A stretch of 64,000 bases of DNA from CAWFNW01 sp963817405 (GCA_963817405.1 CAWFNW010000001.1:744001-808000), one strand, 5' to 3'. Numbered from the stretch's first letter, positions 1 through 18,601 are shown. Made by a program: numbers and translations. The notes: generated by a model not told the origin, from the letters alone.

Positions 1-329
1 ATGTGAACGTGCATGCCGGGCTCCAGCATGTCGACCGTGACCGCGTCTCCGACCTTGTAGGTCTCGCCCTCGTCCAGGCGAACCTCGGCGAGGTGGCGCC
101 TGGGAGCGATGCCCGCCTTCTTGAAGTGACCCGCATCGGGCTTGTTGACCTTCGACTCCTTGATATCACCGTAGCCAAGCTGGATCGCACGGTAGCCGTC
201 ACGCTCGAGCGTGCGCACCTGCGCGACAACGCACGGCCCGGCCTCGATGACCGTGACAGGTAGCAACCTGTCATCGGCACTCCAGACCTGGGTCATGCCC
301 AGCTTCTTGCCGAGTATCGCCTTTGCCAT
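1..329 (-). CDS. rplC: 50S ribosomal protein L3 (N-terminal part, cut by window edge)
   Basis: This is the first ~109 residues of L3, an early-assembly 23S rRNA-binding protein of the large subunit. The reading frame stays open to base 1 with no stop, so the gene continues outside the window. The start ATG at 329 gives MAKAILGKKLGMTQVW, the conserved L3 N-terminus, and is preceded by an AAGG-type ribosome binding site. It lies 123 bp downstream of rpsJ, as in S10 operons. A short inverted repeat (414-418/425-429) sits in that gap, too weak to call a leader element. Confidence 0.95.
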   Translation of the reverse strand, partial: MAKAILGKKLGMTQVWSADDRLLPVTVIEAGPCVVAQVRTLERDGYRAIQLGYGDIKESKVNKPDAGHFKKAGIAPRRHLAEVRLDEGETYKVGDAVTVDMLEPGMHVH

Positions 330-452
330 CCTTCTCACCTTCTGCGTCGTGCGATCGTGGGCCCACGTGCCGACGCCGTTGCGCCGCTTCCCAGAGGACC
401 GCGTTCTTTCCAACCGGCACGTACGCCGGGGTACAACCGTGCTTCGGTGGTG

Positions 453-761
453 CTAGAGCTTGATCTCGATGTCCACGCCGGCAGGGAGGTCGAGGCGCAT
501 CAGCGAATCGACCGTCTTTGCCGTGGGCTCGAGAATGTCGATGAGGCGCTTGTGCGTCTTCATCTCAAAGTGCTCGCGGCTGTCCTTGTTCACGTGCGGC
601 GAGCGGATGACGCAGTAGAGGTTGCGCTCGGTGGGAAGCGGGATGGGTCCCGCCACCTTTGCGCCGGTCTGCTGCGCCGTCTCGACGATCTTCTTCGTGG
701 ACTGGTCCACGATCTCGTGATCGTAGGCCTTCAGGCGGATGCGGATCTTTTGATTCGCCAA
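453..761 (-). CDS. rpsJ: 30S ribosomal protein S10
   Basis: S10 is a small-subunit head protein and, as NusE, a transcription antitermination partner of NusB. The 102-residue product has the normal length and family sequence (KIRIRLKAYDHEIVDQ near the N-terminus, HFEMKTHKRLIDI in the middle). The start codon is TTG at 761, with GGAGGG placed 8 nt upstream. It follows tuf by 25 bp and precedes rplC, the standard junction of the str and S10 operons. Confidence 0.97.
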   Translation of the reverse strand: MANQKIRIRLKAYDHEIVDQSTKKIVETAQQTGAKVAGPIPLPTERNLYCVIRSPHVNKDSREHFEMKTHKRLIDILEPTAKTVDSLMRLDLPAGVDIEIKL

Positions 762-786
762 CTTTTCAACCCTCCGTCGACGGTGC

Positions 787-1992
<1,206 letters not shown>

Positions 1993-2015
1993 CATCGGCT
2001 CCTCTGGTCCCGGGC

Positions 2016-4100
2016 CTAGCCCTGGACCTTGCTCACGATCTCTTCGGCGATGCTCTTCGGAACCGGCTCGTACGCCTTGAAGTGCATGGTGTACGCCGCG
2101 CGGCCCTGCGTGCGCGAGCGGAGGTCGGTCGCGTAGCCGAACATGTTGGCCAGCGGCACCTTCGCACGCACGATCTGTGCGTTGCCGCGAGGCTCCATAC
2201 CCTCGATGTGACCACGGCGGCCGGAGAGGTCGCCCATGACGTCGCCCATGAAGTCCTCAGGCGTGTCGACTTCCACGGCCATCATCGGCTCAAGGAGCGT
2301 GGGGGTCGCCTTGCGGAGACCCTCCTTGATCGCCATCGAACCGGCGATCTTGAATGCCATCTCGGAGGAGTCGACGTCGTGGTACGAACCGTCGACGAGC
2401 TCGACTTTGATGTCGACGACCGGGAAGCCTGCGAGCACGCCCGTCGTGAGCGCCTCCTGGATGCCCTTGTCGACGGCCGGGATGTACTCCTTGGGAATCA
2501 CACCACCGACGATCTTGTTCGAGAACTCGTAGCCGGCACCCGGCACCTGCGGCAGCACGTTGATGACGACGTGGCCGTACTGGCCGCGGCCACCCGTCTG
2601 GCGCACGAACTTGCCGTCGATGTCCATCGCGGGCTTGCCGGCGGTCTCGCGGTACGCGACCTGCGGCTTGCCGACATTCGCCTCGACCTTGAACTCGCGC
2701 AGCAGCCGGTCGACGATGATTTCCAGGTGGAGCTCGCCCATGCCGGCGATGATCGTCTGGCCCGTCTCGTCGTCCGTGCGGACGCGGAACGTCGGGTCCT
2801 CCTCGGCGAGCTTCGCGAGGGCCATGCCGAGCTTGTCCTGCTCGGCCTTGGTCTTCGGCTCGATCGCGATGTCGATGACCGGGTCGGGGAACACCATCGA
2901 CTCGAGCAGCACCGGGGCGCTCTCAATGCACAGCGTGTCACCCGTCGTGGTGTTCTTGAGGCCGACGGCCGCGACAATGTCGCCGGCGAAGACCTCGTCG
3001 GTGTCCTCACGGTGGTTGGCGTGCATCTCGAGGATGCGGCCAAGGCGCTCCTTGTGACCCTTGGTCGAGTTCAGCACGTAGCTGCCCGAGGTCATCTTCC
3101 CCGAGTAGACGCGGAAGTACGTGAGCTTGCCCACGAACGGGTCGGTCATGACCTTGAACGCGAGCGCCGCGAACGGCTCGTCATCGGAGGGCGAGCGCGT
3201 CGTCTCCTCATCGGTCTTGAGGTCGATGCCCGTCACCGGCGGAATGTCGAGCGGCGACGGCAGGTAGTCGAGAATCGAGTCCAACAGCGGCTGCACGCCC
3301 TTGTTCTTGAACGAGGCGCCACACGTCACGGGCGTCACCGCACAGGCGATGGTTGCCGTGCGGAGCGCACTCTTGAGCTCGTCGCCACCGATCGGCTCGT
3401 CAGCGAGGAACTTCTCCAGGAGCTCGTCGTTGTACTCGGCAGCCGCCTCCACGAGCTCGTGGCGGTACATCTCGGCCTCTTCGACAAGCTCTGCGGGGAT
3501 CTCGCCGATGGTCGGGTTGATGCCCTTGTCGTCCTCGTTGAAGTGCCACGCGTGCATCTCGACGAGGTCGATGATGCCTTCGAACTTGTCCTCGGCACCG
3601 ATCGGCAGCTGCAGGAGCACCGGGCGCGTGTTGAGGCGGTCCTTCATCATGCTCACGACGTTGTGGAAGTCCGCGCCGGTGCGGTCCATCTTATTGATGT
3701 ACGCGATGCGCGGAACGCCGTAACGATCCGCTTGGCGCCACACGGTCTCCGACTGCGGCTGGACGCCACCGACGGCACAGAACACGGCCACGGTACCGTC
3801 GAGCACGCGAAGCGAGCGCTCCACCTCAACGGTGAAGTCCACGTGCCCGGGCGTATCGATGATCTGAATGCGATGGTCCTTCCAGAAGCACGTCGTCGCG
3901 GCAGACGTGATCGTGATGCCGCGCTCCTGCTCCTGAACCATCCAGTCCATGGTCGCAGCGCCGTCGTGGACCTCGCCGATCTTGTGCGACTTCCCGGTAT
4001 AGAACAGGATGCGCTCGGTCGTGGTCGTCTTGCCGGCGTCGATATGCGCCATGATCCCGATGTTGCGGGTCTTGGCGAGTGGGGTTCGCGTGCGAGCCAT
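2016..4100 (-). CDS. fusA: Elongation factor G
   Basis: EF-G is the GTPase that drives translocation on the ribosome and, with RRF, recycles it. The 694 residues match the family length. The G domain has AHIDAGKTTTTERILFYTG (P loop), DTPGHVDF and NKMD. Domain IV contains the conserved GGRGQYGHV stretch near residue 510. The ATG at 4100 follows a rather distant GAGGA. It sits between rpsG (41 bp upstream) and tuf (23 bp downstream) in a normal str operon. Confidence 0.98.
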   Translation of the reverse strand: MARTRTPLAKTRNIGIMAHIDAGKTTTTERILFYTGKSHKIGEVHDGAATMDWMVQEQERGITITSAATTCFWKDHRIQIIDTPGHVDFTVEVERSLRVLDGTVAVFCAVGGVQPQSETVWRQADRYGVPRIAYINKMDRTGADFHNVVSMMKDRLNTRPVLLQLPIGAEDKFEGIIDLVEMHAWHFNEDDKGINPTIGEIPAELVEEAEMYRHELVEAAAEYNDELLEKFLADEPIGGDELKSALRTATIACAVTPVTCGASFKNKGVQPLLDSILDYLPSPLDIPPVTGIDLKTDEETTRSPSDDEPFAALAFKVMTDPFVGKLTYFRVYSGKMTSGSYVLNSTKGHKERLGRILEMHANHREDTDEVFAGDIVAAVGLKNTTTGDTLCIESAPVLLESMVFPDPVIDIAIEPKTKAEQDKLGMALAKLAEEDPTFRVRTDDETGQTIIAGMGELHLEIIVDRLLREFKVEANVGKPQVAYRETAGKPAMDIDGKFVRQTGGRGQYGHVVINVLPQVPGAGYEFSNKIVGGVIPKEYIPAVDKGIQEALTTGVLAGFPVVDIKVELVDGSYHDVDSSEMAFKIAGSMAIKEGLRKATPTLLEPMMAVEVDTPEDFMGDVMGDLSGRRGHIEGMEPRGNAQIVRAKVPLANMFGYATDLRSRTQGRAAYTMHFKAYEPVPKSIAEEIVSKVQG

Positions 4101-4141
4101 GAAGTGTGTTTGTCCTCTTCCTCAGCGTCTTGGTGCGGTGA

Positions 4142-4612
4142 CTACCAGCGGTAGTGGCTGAACGCGCGGTTTGACTCGGCCATCTTGTAGAGGTCCTCGC
4201 GCTTCTTGACCGAGGCGCCGGTGCTGTTTGCGGCATCCATGATCTCGCCGGCAAGCCGCTCGGCCATGGTCTTCTCACGGCGCTTGCGCGAGAACCCGAC
4301 GATCCAGCGGATAGCGAGCGTGGTGGACCGGCGAGAGTTGACCTCGATCGGCACCTGGTAGGTGGCGCCACCGACGCGCTTCGGCTTGACCTCAAGCGTC
4401 GGACGGACATTGTCCATGGCCTTCTTGAAGGTGGCCAGCGGGTCGTTGCCGGTCTTCTTCTCGATGATGTCGAAGGCATCGTAGACGATCCGCTCTGCGG
4501 TCGACTTCTTGCCGTCGAGCAGGATCTTGTTGGTGAGCTGGGTCACGAGGCGGTTGTTGTACACCGCATCAGGCATGACCTCTCGACGCTGCGCTGCTGC
4601 ACGCCTTGGCAT
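4142..4612 (-). CDS. rpsG: 30S ribosomal protein S7
   Basis: S7 nucleates assembly of the small-subunit head and lies next to the E site. The 156-residue product is of standard length, with the family segment GGATYQVPIEV and the C-terminal NRAFSHYRW typical of S7. The ATG at 4612 is preceded by GGAGGAG at good spacing. It is cotranscribed with rpsL (75 bp upstream) and fusA. Confidence 0.98.
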   Translation of the reverse strand: MPRRAAAQRREVMPDAVYNNRLVTQLTNKILLDGKKSTAERIVYDAFDIIEKKTGNDPLATFKKAMDNVRPTLEVKPKRVGGATYQVPIEVNSRRSTTLAIRWIVGFSRKRREKTMAERLAGEIMDAANSTGASVKKREDLYKMAESNRAFSHYRW

Positions 4613-4687
4613 TCTTCCACTCCTCCGGTCACCGTGTCGCTCCGCGTCTCAGGCGAGACGCAGGGCGCAAATGGGATCTTGGTCGGT

Positions 4688-5059
4688 CTACTTGGGCTTC
4701 TTGGCACCGTAGCGCGAACGCGCCTGGGCGCGGTTGTTCACCGCAGCGCAGTCGAGCGCCGCGCGAATGATCTTGTAGCGCACACCCGGCAGGTCCTTCA
4801 CTCGGCCACCACGCACGAGCACGATCGAGTGCTCCTGCAGGTTGTGGCCGACGCCCGGGATGTAGGCCGTGACCTCCATCATGTTGCTCAGGCGCACACG
4901 AGCGACCTTGCGAAGGGCCGAGTTCGGCTTCTTCGGCGTCGTCGTGTACACGCGTGTGCAGACTCCCCGCTTCTGCGGGTTGCCCTTGAGCGCCGGCGTC
5001 TTGGTCTTGTCGGCGGCCTGCTTGCGGCCCTTGCGGACCAGCTGGTTGATGGTGGGCAA
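4688..5059 (-). CDS. rpsL: 30S ribosomal protein S12
   Basis: S12 is a decoding-centre protein and the classic site of streptomycin-resistance changes. The frame is open further upstream, but I start at TTG 5059, because it gives the family start PTINQLVRKGRK and has GAGGAGG 5 nt upstream. The product is 123 residues. The KKPNSALRK and GHNLQEHS segments that line the decoding site are intact. It is the first gene of the str operon behind its own promoter at 5140-5169. Confidence 0.97.
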   Translation of the reverse strand: MPTINQLVRKGRKQAADKTKTPALKGNPQKRGVCTRVYTTTPKKPNSALRKVARVRLSNMMEVTAYIPGVGHNLQEHSIVLVRGGRVKDLPGVRYKIIRAALDCAAVNNRAQARSRYGAKKPK

Positions 5060-5139
5060 CGCACCCTCCTCGTCTCGTCGTGCATCGGAGCTTGTCACGG
5101 CGCCTGGACACAGGCACCGAGCATGAGTCACAAGGTGGA

Positions 5140-5169
5140 ACTGTAACAAAGCGCGGTGGGGTGTGTCAA
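5140..5169 (-). promoter_or_regulatory. Promoter of the rpsL-rpsG-fusA-tuf operon
   Basis: On the minus strand a perfect TTGACA (5164-5169) is followed by an 18-bp spacer and TACAGT (5140-5145); the overlapping TTACAG gives 17 bp. It lies about 80 bp upstream of the rpsL start, after the rpoC terminator. Confidence 0.75.
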
Positions 5170-5219
5170 ACACCACGCACCCGGGCGTATCCAATCCGTC
5201 CCGACCGCTGGAGAGAACC

Positions 5220-5250
5220 GTGCCCGCCGGCCGATGTGACCGGCGGGCAC
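5220..5250 (-). terminator. Hairpin after rpoC
   Basis: A perfect 11-bp GC-rich stem (5220-5230 with 5240-5250) with a 9-nt loop lies 25 bp past the rpoC stop. The T-tract on the minus strand is weak (GGTTCTCTCC), so termination may be partial. Its position just before the rpsL promoter supports the call. Confidence 0.6.
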
Positions 5251-5275
5251 GCTCGCGATCAGGTGGCTCCAGACC

Positions 5276-9547
<4,272 letters not shown>

Positions 9548-9603
9548 CTCCCACTCCTCCATCCATACCGGCGCGACGCGCCGGCGAACCGTTCGCGGTG
9601 GCC

Positions 9604-13101
<3,498 letters not shown>

Positions 13102-13155
13102 CAGGTGATTCCTCCTTAAGAGGCGGGCGGCAGCGTACGAAAGTCGCAAACGAAC

Positions 13156-13184
13156 AGTCTAGCTGACACGCATTGTTGGGTCAA
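13156..13184 (-). promoter_or_regulatory. Promoter of rpoBC
   Basis: TTGACC (13179-13184), a 17-bp spacer and TAGACT (13156-13161) lie on the minus strand between the rplL terminator and the rpoB start. The core polymerase operon is thus separable from rplJL. Confidence 0.7.
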
Positions 13185-13214
13185 TGCGTCAAGTCCTAAT
13201 TCTATAGACGAATC

Positions 13215-13244
13215 GATGGCCGACGGTCAGACGACCGTCGGCCA
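13215..13244 (-). terminator. Terminator after rplL
   Basis: A perfect 12-bp inverted repeat (ATGGCCGACGGT and its complement) with a 6-nt loop lies 38 bp after the rplL stop, followed on the minus strand by CGATTCGTCTAT. It may act as a partial terminator or attenuator between rplJL and rpoBC. Confidence 0.65.
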
Positions 13245-13281
13245 TCGCTATCGCCGGTTTCGGAAACCAGCGTTCCGCGAG

Positions 13282-13662
13282 CTACTTGAGCTCGACGGCC
13301 GCGCCTGCGTCCTCGAGCTTGGTCTTGGCCTCCTCGGCCTTCTCCTTGTTGACACCCTCGTACACGGCCTTCGGCGCACCGTCGACGAGGTCCTTGGCCT
13401 CCTTGAGACCAAGCGAGGTGAGCTCACGGACCACCTTGATGACCTGGATCTTCTTCTCGCCAGCACCCGTGAGGATGACGTCGAACGTGTCCTTCTCCTC
13501 CGGAGCCTCAGCCTCGCCGGCAGGACCGGCGACGGCGGCAACGGCCACCGGCGCGGCAGCCGACACGCCGAAGATCTCTTCAAGCTCCTTGACGAGCTCG
13601 GCCAGCTGAAGTGCCGGCATTTCCTTGATTGCCTCGATGATCTCTTCCTTGCTGACAGCCAT
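13282..13662 (-). CDS. rplL: 50S ribosomal protein L7/L12
   Basis: L7/L12 is the mobile stalk protein that recruits translation GTPases. The ATG at 13662 (MAVSKEEIIEAIKEM) follows AAGGAG; an in-frame extension upstream is ignored. The 126-residue product has an N-terminal dimerisation helix, an Ala/Val/Pro-rich hinge (about residues 36-58) and the C-terminal domain with KKIQVIKVVRE and GLKEAKDLV. It is paired with rplJ 80 bp upstream. Confidence 0.98.
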   Translation of the reverse strand: MAVSKEEIIEAIKEMPALQLAELVKELEEIFGVSAAAPVAVAAVAGPAGEAEAPEEKDTFDVILTGAGEKKIQVIKVVRELTSLGLKEAKDLVDGAPKAVYEGVNKEKAEEAKTKLEDAGAAVELK

Positions 13663-13742
13663 TCGTGTTTCTCCTTTATCAGTCCCGCGACGCGGCCTCA
13701 TGCCGGTCGCTTCTCATGGATGCGAATCCGTGCACTCTGCCG

Positions 13743-14270
13743 CTACGCGGCCGATGCAGCCTTCTGATCGGCGATCGCCTGCAGCGCTCGGGCGAACGCG
13801 CCGGCCGGGCCATTGAGTACGCGTACGAAGCTCGACGCAGGTGCCTGCAGCGTGCCGAGCAGCCTCGCGACGAGCACCTCGCGCGGCGGAAGCGCGGCGA
13901 CCGCCTTGATGGCCTCGGCGCCGATGACCGCACGGTCGATGAAACCGCCCTTTATCTCGAGCGCCTTGTGCTCCTTGGCGAACTCGACGAGCGTCTTCGC
14001 GGACGCCGCGGGATCGTCTGTTGTGAAGACGAACGCCGTCGGACCTTCGAGGACTTCGTCCATCGAGGGCAGCGCGAGCTCTCTGATCGCGAGCTCTGTC
14101 AGGGTGTTCTTGTAGACCTTGATATCCGCGCCGGCGGCGCGAAGCTTGCCCCTGAGACCCTGCATCTCTTTGACCGTCAGGCCACGGTAGTCGGCCATGA
14201 TGACGCCGGAAGCTCCGGCGAAGCGGTCCTTGATCTCGGCGACGAGCGCGATCTTGTCAGGTGTTGACAT
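13743..14270 (-). CDS. rplJ: 50S ribosomal protein L10
   Basis: L10 forms the base of the ribosomal stalk and binds L7/L12 dimers with its C-terminal helix. The ATG at 14270 (MSTPDKIALVAEIKDRF) follows AAGGAGG by 7 nt; an upstream in-frame start is not supported. The length (175 residues) is normal. The 310-bp region upstream contains an L10-type leader RNA, so autogenous control by L10 is likely. Confidence 0.96.
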   Translation of the reverse strand: MSTPDKIALVAEIKDRFAGASGVIMADYRGLTVKEMQGLRGKLRAAGADIKVYKNTLTELAIRELALPSMDEVLEGPTAFVFTTDDPAASAKTLVEFAKEHKALEIKGGFIDRAVIGAEAIKAVAALPPREVLVARLLGTLQAPASSFVRVLNGPAGAFARALQAIADQKAASAA

Positions 14271-14370
14271 CCTATCCCCTCCTTTCCGACGCACACGGCC
14301 ACTTCTCGCACCGGGAAGATCCCGGTTGCAGCGGGTCCAAATGCGGCGTCGGGTGATCCCTTCGACGCAA

Positions 14371-14402
14371 CGTGGCCCCCACCGTCTCCGGCGGAGGCCA
14401 CG
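14371..14402 (-). other. GC-rich hairpin between the L10 leader and rplJ
   Basis: A GTGGCC/GGCCAC-ended hairpin lies downstream of the L10 leader and about 100 bp before the rplJ start. It has no T-tract, so it is more likely part of the leader folding or a weak attenuator than a terminator. I see no coding potential in the rest of 14271-14580. Confidence 0.35.
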
Positions 14403-14427
14403 AGTTCACGCGAGCGTGATCCATGTC

Positions 14428-14510
14428 ATCCACCTCGGCGGGCGGAACCGTTCATGCGGCTCCCTTAGGCCCGGAAGTACCGGGCACCGGCTGTCTTCGG
14501 CAGCAGTCGT
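14428..14510 (-). ncRNA. Ribosomal protein L10 leader
   Basis: On the minus strand the segment runs CCGAAGACAGCCGGTGC, then a short GC hairpin with CCTAAGGG, and closes with CGCCGAGGTGG. This matches my recollection of the L10 leader consensus (a GAAGACAGC-like 5' side, a CCGAGGT-like 3' side and a kink-turn between). L10 binding here represses rplJL translation in other bacteria. Confidence 0.75.
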
Positions 14511-14539
14511 GTCTGCGTGTTTTCAAGTCCAGCGGCCGT

Positions 14540-14568
14540 AGTATGCACTCCGGACGCGCGGGATACAA
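14540..14568 (-). promoter_or_regulatory. Candidate promoter upstream of the L10 leader
   Basis: TTGTAT (14563-14568), a 17-bp spacer and CATACT (14540-14545) lie just before the leader. The match is moderate, and read-through from rplA is also possible. Confidence 0.4.
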
Positions 14569-14580
14569 CCCTCGGGCGTG

Positions 14581-15285
14581 CTACTCCTCGGTCAAGCCCC
14601 GGATCTTGAGCGTGTCCACCGGGATGCCGGGACCCATCGTGGTCGCGACGGTGATCGACTTGAGATAGCGACCCTTCGACGAAGCCGGCTTGGCGCGCAG
14701 GATCTCGTCGAGCACTGAAGCGTAGTTCTCCACCAGCGCCATATCGCTGAAAGACTTCTTGCCGATGCCCACGTGGGCGATACCGAACTTGTCGGCGCGG
14801 TACTCGACTTTGCCCGCCTTGAGCTCAGCTACGACGCGAGCGACGTCCATGGTCACGGTGCCCAGCTTGGGGTTTGGCATCAAGCCGCGTGTGCCGAGGA
14901 TCTTGCCCAGCCGTCCGACCTTCCCCATCATGTCCGGCGTCGCCACGGTGGCGTCGAACTCCAGGAAGCCACCCTGGATGCGCTCGATGAGGTCGTCGGC
15001 ACCAACGACGTCCGCGCCGGCCTCTTCGGCCTCGCGGGCCTTGTCACCCTGGGCGAAGACCGCAACCCTGACCTTCTTGCCGGTACCGTGGGGCAGGACG
15101 ACCGAGCCGCGAACCTGCTGGTCAGCCTGCCGGGTGTCGATGCCGAGCCGGAAATGCGCCTCGACGGTCTCGTCGAAACTCGCCGTGGCGACCTCCTGAG
15201 CCAGCCGGAGCGCCTCGAGCGGCGCGTAGAGCCGACCTGCCTCGATCTTCGCCTGCACGGCGACACGCTTCTTGCCTCGCTTCAC
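14581..15285 (-). CDS. rplA: 50S ribosomal protein L1
   Basis: L1 forms the mobile stalk at the E site and often represses its own operon. The 234-residue length and the segments GTRGLMPNPKLGTV and GPGIPVDT are diagnostic. The start is GTG 15285, preceded by GAGGAGG. The stop is directly followed by the promoter and leader region of rplJ; rplK lies 82 bp upstream in the same unit. Confidence 0.98.
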   Translation of the reverse strand: MKRGKKRVAVQAKIEAGRLYAPLEALRLAQEVATASFDETVEAHFRLGIDTRQADQQVRGSVVLPHGTGKKVRVAVFAQGDKAREAEEAGADVVGADDLIERIQGGFLEFDATVATPDMMGKVGRLGKILGTRGLMPNPKLGTVTMDVARVVAELKAGKVEYRADKFGIAHVGIGKKSFSDMALVENYASVLDEILRAKPASSKGRYLKSITVATTMGPGIPVDTLKIRGLTEE

Positions 15286-15367
15286 AGTTCCTCCTCGTGG
15301 TCAACGGGTCGCGAGGGACCCTCCCACTGTTGTGCCCCGCGTCGCGGGGCGTCTGGCGCCGAAGGTC

Positions 15368-15799
15368 TCAGCCCTCGACGGTGAATCCCATTGAACGCGC
15401 GGTACCCTCGATGATCTTCATCGCGGCATCGATGTCGTTCGCGTTGAGGTCAGGCATCTTGGTCTCGGCGATCTGGCGCACCTGCTCGCGCGTGACCGTG
15501 GCGACCTTGTCCCTGTTGGGGACGGCTGAGCCGGTTTCCACGCCCGCGGCCTGCTTGAGCAGCACGGCAGCCGGCGGCGTCTTGAGGATGAAGTCGATCG
15601 AGCGGTCCTCGTAGACGGTGATCTCGACGGGGATGATCGTCCCCATCTTGTCCTGCGTCTGGGCGTTGAACGCCTGGCAGAACTGCATGATGTTCACCTG
15701 GTGCTGACCGAGCGCCGGGCCGACCGGGGGTGCCGGATTGGCCTGGCCACCTGGAATCTGGAGCTTGATGAAGCCGACGACCTTCTTCTTCTTCGCCAT
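15368..15799 (-). CDS. rplK: 50S ribosomal protein L11
   Basis: L11 is the GTPase-associated-centre protein, the site of thiostrepton action and of RelA activation. The 143-residue product begins with lysine-rich MAKKKKVVGFIKLQIP and has the conserved PPVGPALGQHQVNIMQFC stretch and a C-terminal RNA-binding domain. It lies between nusG and rplA. Confidence 0.98.
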   Translation of the reverse strand: MAKKKKVVGFIKLQIPGGQANPAPPVGPALGQHQVNIMQFCQAFNAQTQDKMGTIIPVEITVYEDRSIDFILKTPPAAVLLKQAAGVETGSAVPNRDKVATVTREQVRQIAETKMPDLNANDIDAAMKIIEGTARSMGFTVEG

Positions 15800-15931
15800 T
15801 CTCGGTTCCTGTCTTCACGTGCGGCACACTGCCGCACTCTGTTGTCCTTCTCAAGCGGGGAGCCCATGACCGAGAAGCTCCGGGGGCATCACTCCCCGGC
15901 GGCCCGAGCACTGCCGCGCAGTACGCGTCTG

Positions 15932-16462
15932 TTAGAGCTTGGCTACCTGATCGAAGCTGAGCTCGACCGGCGTCTCTCGTCCGAAGATCGAGACCATGAC
16001 CTTGATCTTGCCCTGATCAGGGTTGACCTCTGATACGAGACCATCGAAGTCTGCGAGCGGCCCGGACGTGACCTTGACCGCCATGCCCTCCACGAAGTCG
16101 GTGAACGTCCTCGGCTTGGCCTGCGCTGCCACGCGACCCTGGATACGCTCGAACTCCTTGCGGCTGAGCGGCACGGGCTTGCCCTGCGAGCCGACGAAGC
16201 CGGTCACGCCGGGCGTGTTGCGCACGACATACCACGAGCCGTCGTCAAGCTCCATCTGCACCAGGATGTACCCGGGGAAGATCTTCTTCTCGGCCGTGGT
16301 CTTGCGGCCGCCGGACTTGTGATCGGTGACGAGCTCCTTCGGGATGAGGACGTCGAAGATCTTGTCCTCCATGTTCATCGACGCGATGCGGTGGAACAGG
16401 TTCGCCCGAACCTTGTTCTCGTACCCGGAGTAGGTGTGTATGACGTACCACTTCTTCGCCAT
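15932..16462 (-). CDS. nusG: Transcription termination/antitermination protein NusG
   Basis: NusG binds RNA polymerase and modulates pausing, Rho termination and transcription-translation coupling. I start at ATG 16462 (MAKKWYVIHTYSGYE), 4 bp after the secE stop, giving 176 residues. The NGN domain occupies about residues 1-115, and the KOW domain (GMAVKVTSGPLADFDGLV) the C-terminal part. There is no long internal insertion of the kind seen in some actinobacteria. Confidence 0.97.
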   Translation of the reverse strand: MAKKWYVIHTYSGYENKVRANLFHRIASMNMEDKIFDVLIPKELVTDHKSGGRKTTAEKKIFPGYILVQMELDDGSWYVVRNTPGVTGFVGSQGKPVPLSRKEFERIQGRVAAQAKPRTFTDFVEGMAVKVTSGPLADFDGLVSEVNPDQGKIKVMVSIFGRETPVELSFDQVAKL

Positions 16463-16466
16463 ACGA

Positions 16467-16697
16467 CTACCTTCCGATGCTCGCGACGAGATCGATGAAC
16501 AGCCACGAGGAGACGCTGTCGACGATGAAGGTGAACGCGATGAAGAAGAGCAGGGTCGCAATGACGACCAGGCTCGAGTTCACAACCTCCTGCTTGTGCG
16601 GCCAGACCACGCGCTTCATCTCGTTGCGCACGTCCGTGAGATATTTGCCGATCCGCTTGAACACGCTCGGCTTGGTGGCCTTCGCTGCCTGAGCCAT
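16467..16697 (-). CDS. secE: Preprotein translocase subunit SecE
   Basis: SecE is the small clamp subunit of the SecYEG channel. The 76-residue product has the amphipathic WPHKQEVVNSS segment and a single transmembrane helix (about residues 42-62), the minimal form found in most Gram-positive bacteria. It is followed by nusG with a 4-bp gap, the near-universal pairing. Confidence 0.96.
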   Translation of the reverse strand: MAQAAKATKPSVFKRIGKYLTDVRNEMKRVVWPHKQEVVNSSLVVIATLLFFIAFTFIVDSVSSWLFIDLVASIGR

Positions 16698-16782
16698 CGT
16701 TCACCTGTCCTCGTCTGCCGCACACCGTGCACGGCACCTTTGCATCTCTGACGCCGCGGCGTGCGCGGCGGATCGTTCGTGG

Positions 16783-16855
16783 CAGGGCAGGAGGGATTCG
16801 AACCCCCAACATCCGGTTTTGGAGACCGGCGCTCTACCGTTGGAGCTACTGCCCT
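16783..16855 (-). tRNA. tRNA-Trp (CCA)
   Basis: The minus strand folds into a 73-nt cloverleaf: 7-bp acceptor AGGGCAG/CTGCCCT, anticodon arm CCGGT-CTCCAAA-ACCGG and GGTTCGAATCC T arm. CCA is not encoded. It lies between rpmG and secE, as in many bacteria. Confidence 0.96.
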
Positions 16856-16871
16856 ACGCCAAGCAACCCTG

Positions 16872-17021
16872 CTATCGCGTCTCCTTGTGGAGGGTATGCG
16901 TGCGGCACCACTTGCAGTACTTCTTGTACTCGATGCGCTCAGGGTTATTCTGCTTGTTCTTATTGGTGGTGTAGTTGCGGCGTTTGCACTCAGTGCACGC
17001 CAGCGTAACGAGCGTTCTCAT
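16872..17021 (-). CDS. rpmG: 50S ribosomal protein L33
   Basis: The 49-residue product starts MRTLVTLACTECKRRNY and contains two cysteine pairs, CTEC near residue 9 and CKWC near residue 36, so it is the zinc-binding (C+) form of L33. The start ATG at 17021 is preceded by GAGGAGG. It is the first gene of the unit that continues with tRNA-Trp, secE, nusG, rplK and rplA. Confidence 0.95.
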   Translation of the reverse strand: MRTLVTLACTECKRRNYTTNKNKQNNPERIEYKKYCKWCRTHTLHKETR

Positions 17022-17088
17022 TCGATCCTCCTCGCAACCAGGCACAGGTCAAGCCGAACGCCTGCCAGGGCCAGTCGCACGGTAGCTG

Positions 17089-17118
17089 AATCTAACACCC
17101 GCCCTTGAGCACTGTCAA
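17089..17118 (-). promoter_or_regulatory. Promoter of the rpmG-trnW-secE-nusG-rplKA unit
   Basis: A perfect TTGACA (17113-17118) is followed by an 18-bp spacer and TAGATT (17089-17094); reading TTAGAT gives 17 bp. It lies 70-100 bp upstream of rpmG. Confidence 0.75.
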
Positions 17119-17147
17119 ACAGCGACGCGGCCTCCAAGCGGCACAAA

Positions 17148-17175
17148 CGGGGCCCGACCGGCAGGCCGGGCCCCG
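17148..17175 (-). terminator. Terminator after tuf copy 2
   Basis: A 9-bp stem CGGGGCCCG/CGGGCCCCG with a 10-nt loop, followed on the minus strand by TTTGTG, lies 22 bp after the tuf stop. Confidence 0.8.
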
Positions 17176-17197
17176 ATGGTTCCGAACGTTGCAGAAG

Positions 17198-18382
<1,185 letters not shown>

Positions 18383-18524
18383 GAGTCTCCTCCTTCAGAG
18401 GCGATGCGACGGACCCGGGGTGAACGTGACGGGGTGATTCGGGCCGTCATGTGACCTGTACTCTCTTCTTCGCACGTCTTGCTTGCATATCACAACGCGG
18501 GACGCCGGTCTCGCGCTTGTTGCC

Positions 18525-18601
18525 TGGTAGCGGCGACTGGATTCGAACCAGTGACAACACGGGTATGAACCGTGCGCTCTGACCAACTGAGCTACGCCGC
18601 C
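18525..18601 (-). tRNA. tRNA-Met (CAT), elongator type
   Basis: This 77-nt cloverleaf encodes CCA. The anticodon arm is CACGG-TTCATAC-CCGTG. The first pair is G-U rather than the C-A mismatch of initiators, and the anticodon stem lacks the initiator GGG/CCC, so it is read as elongator Met. A CAT anticodon modified to lysidine (tRNA-Ile2) cannot be excluded. Confidence 0.93.

Noticed and set aside
414..429. Inverted repeat CCGGC-n6-GCCGG between rpsJ and rplC as a leader element
   Set aside because: Only a 5-bp stem; no known leader consensus is matched.
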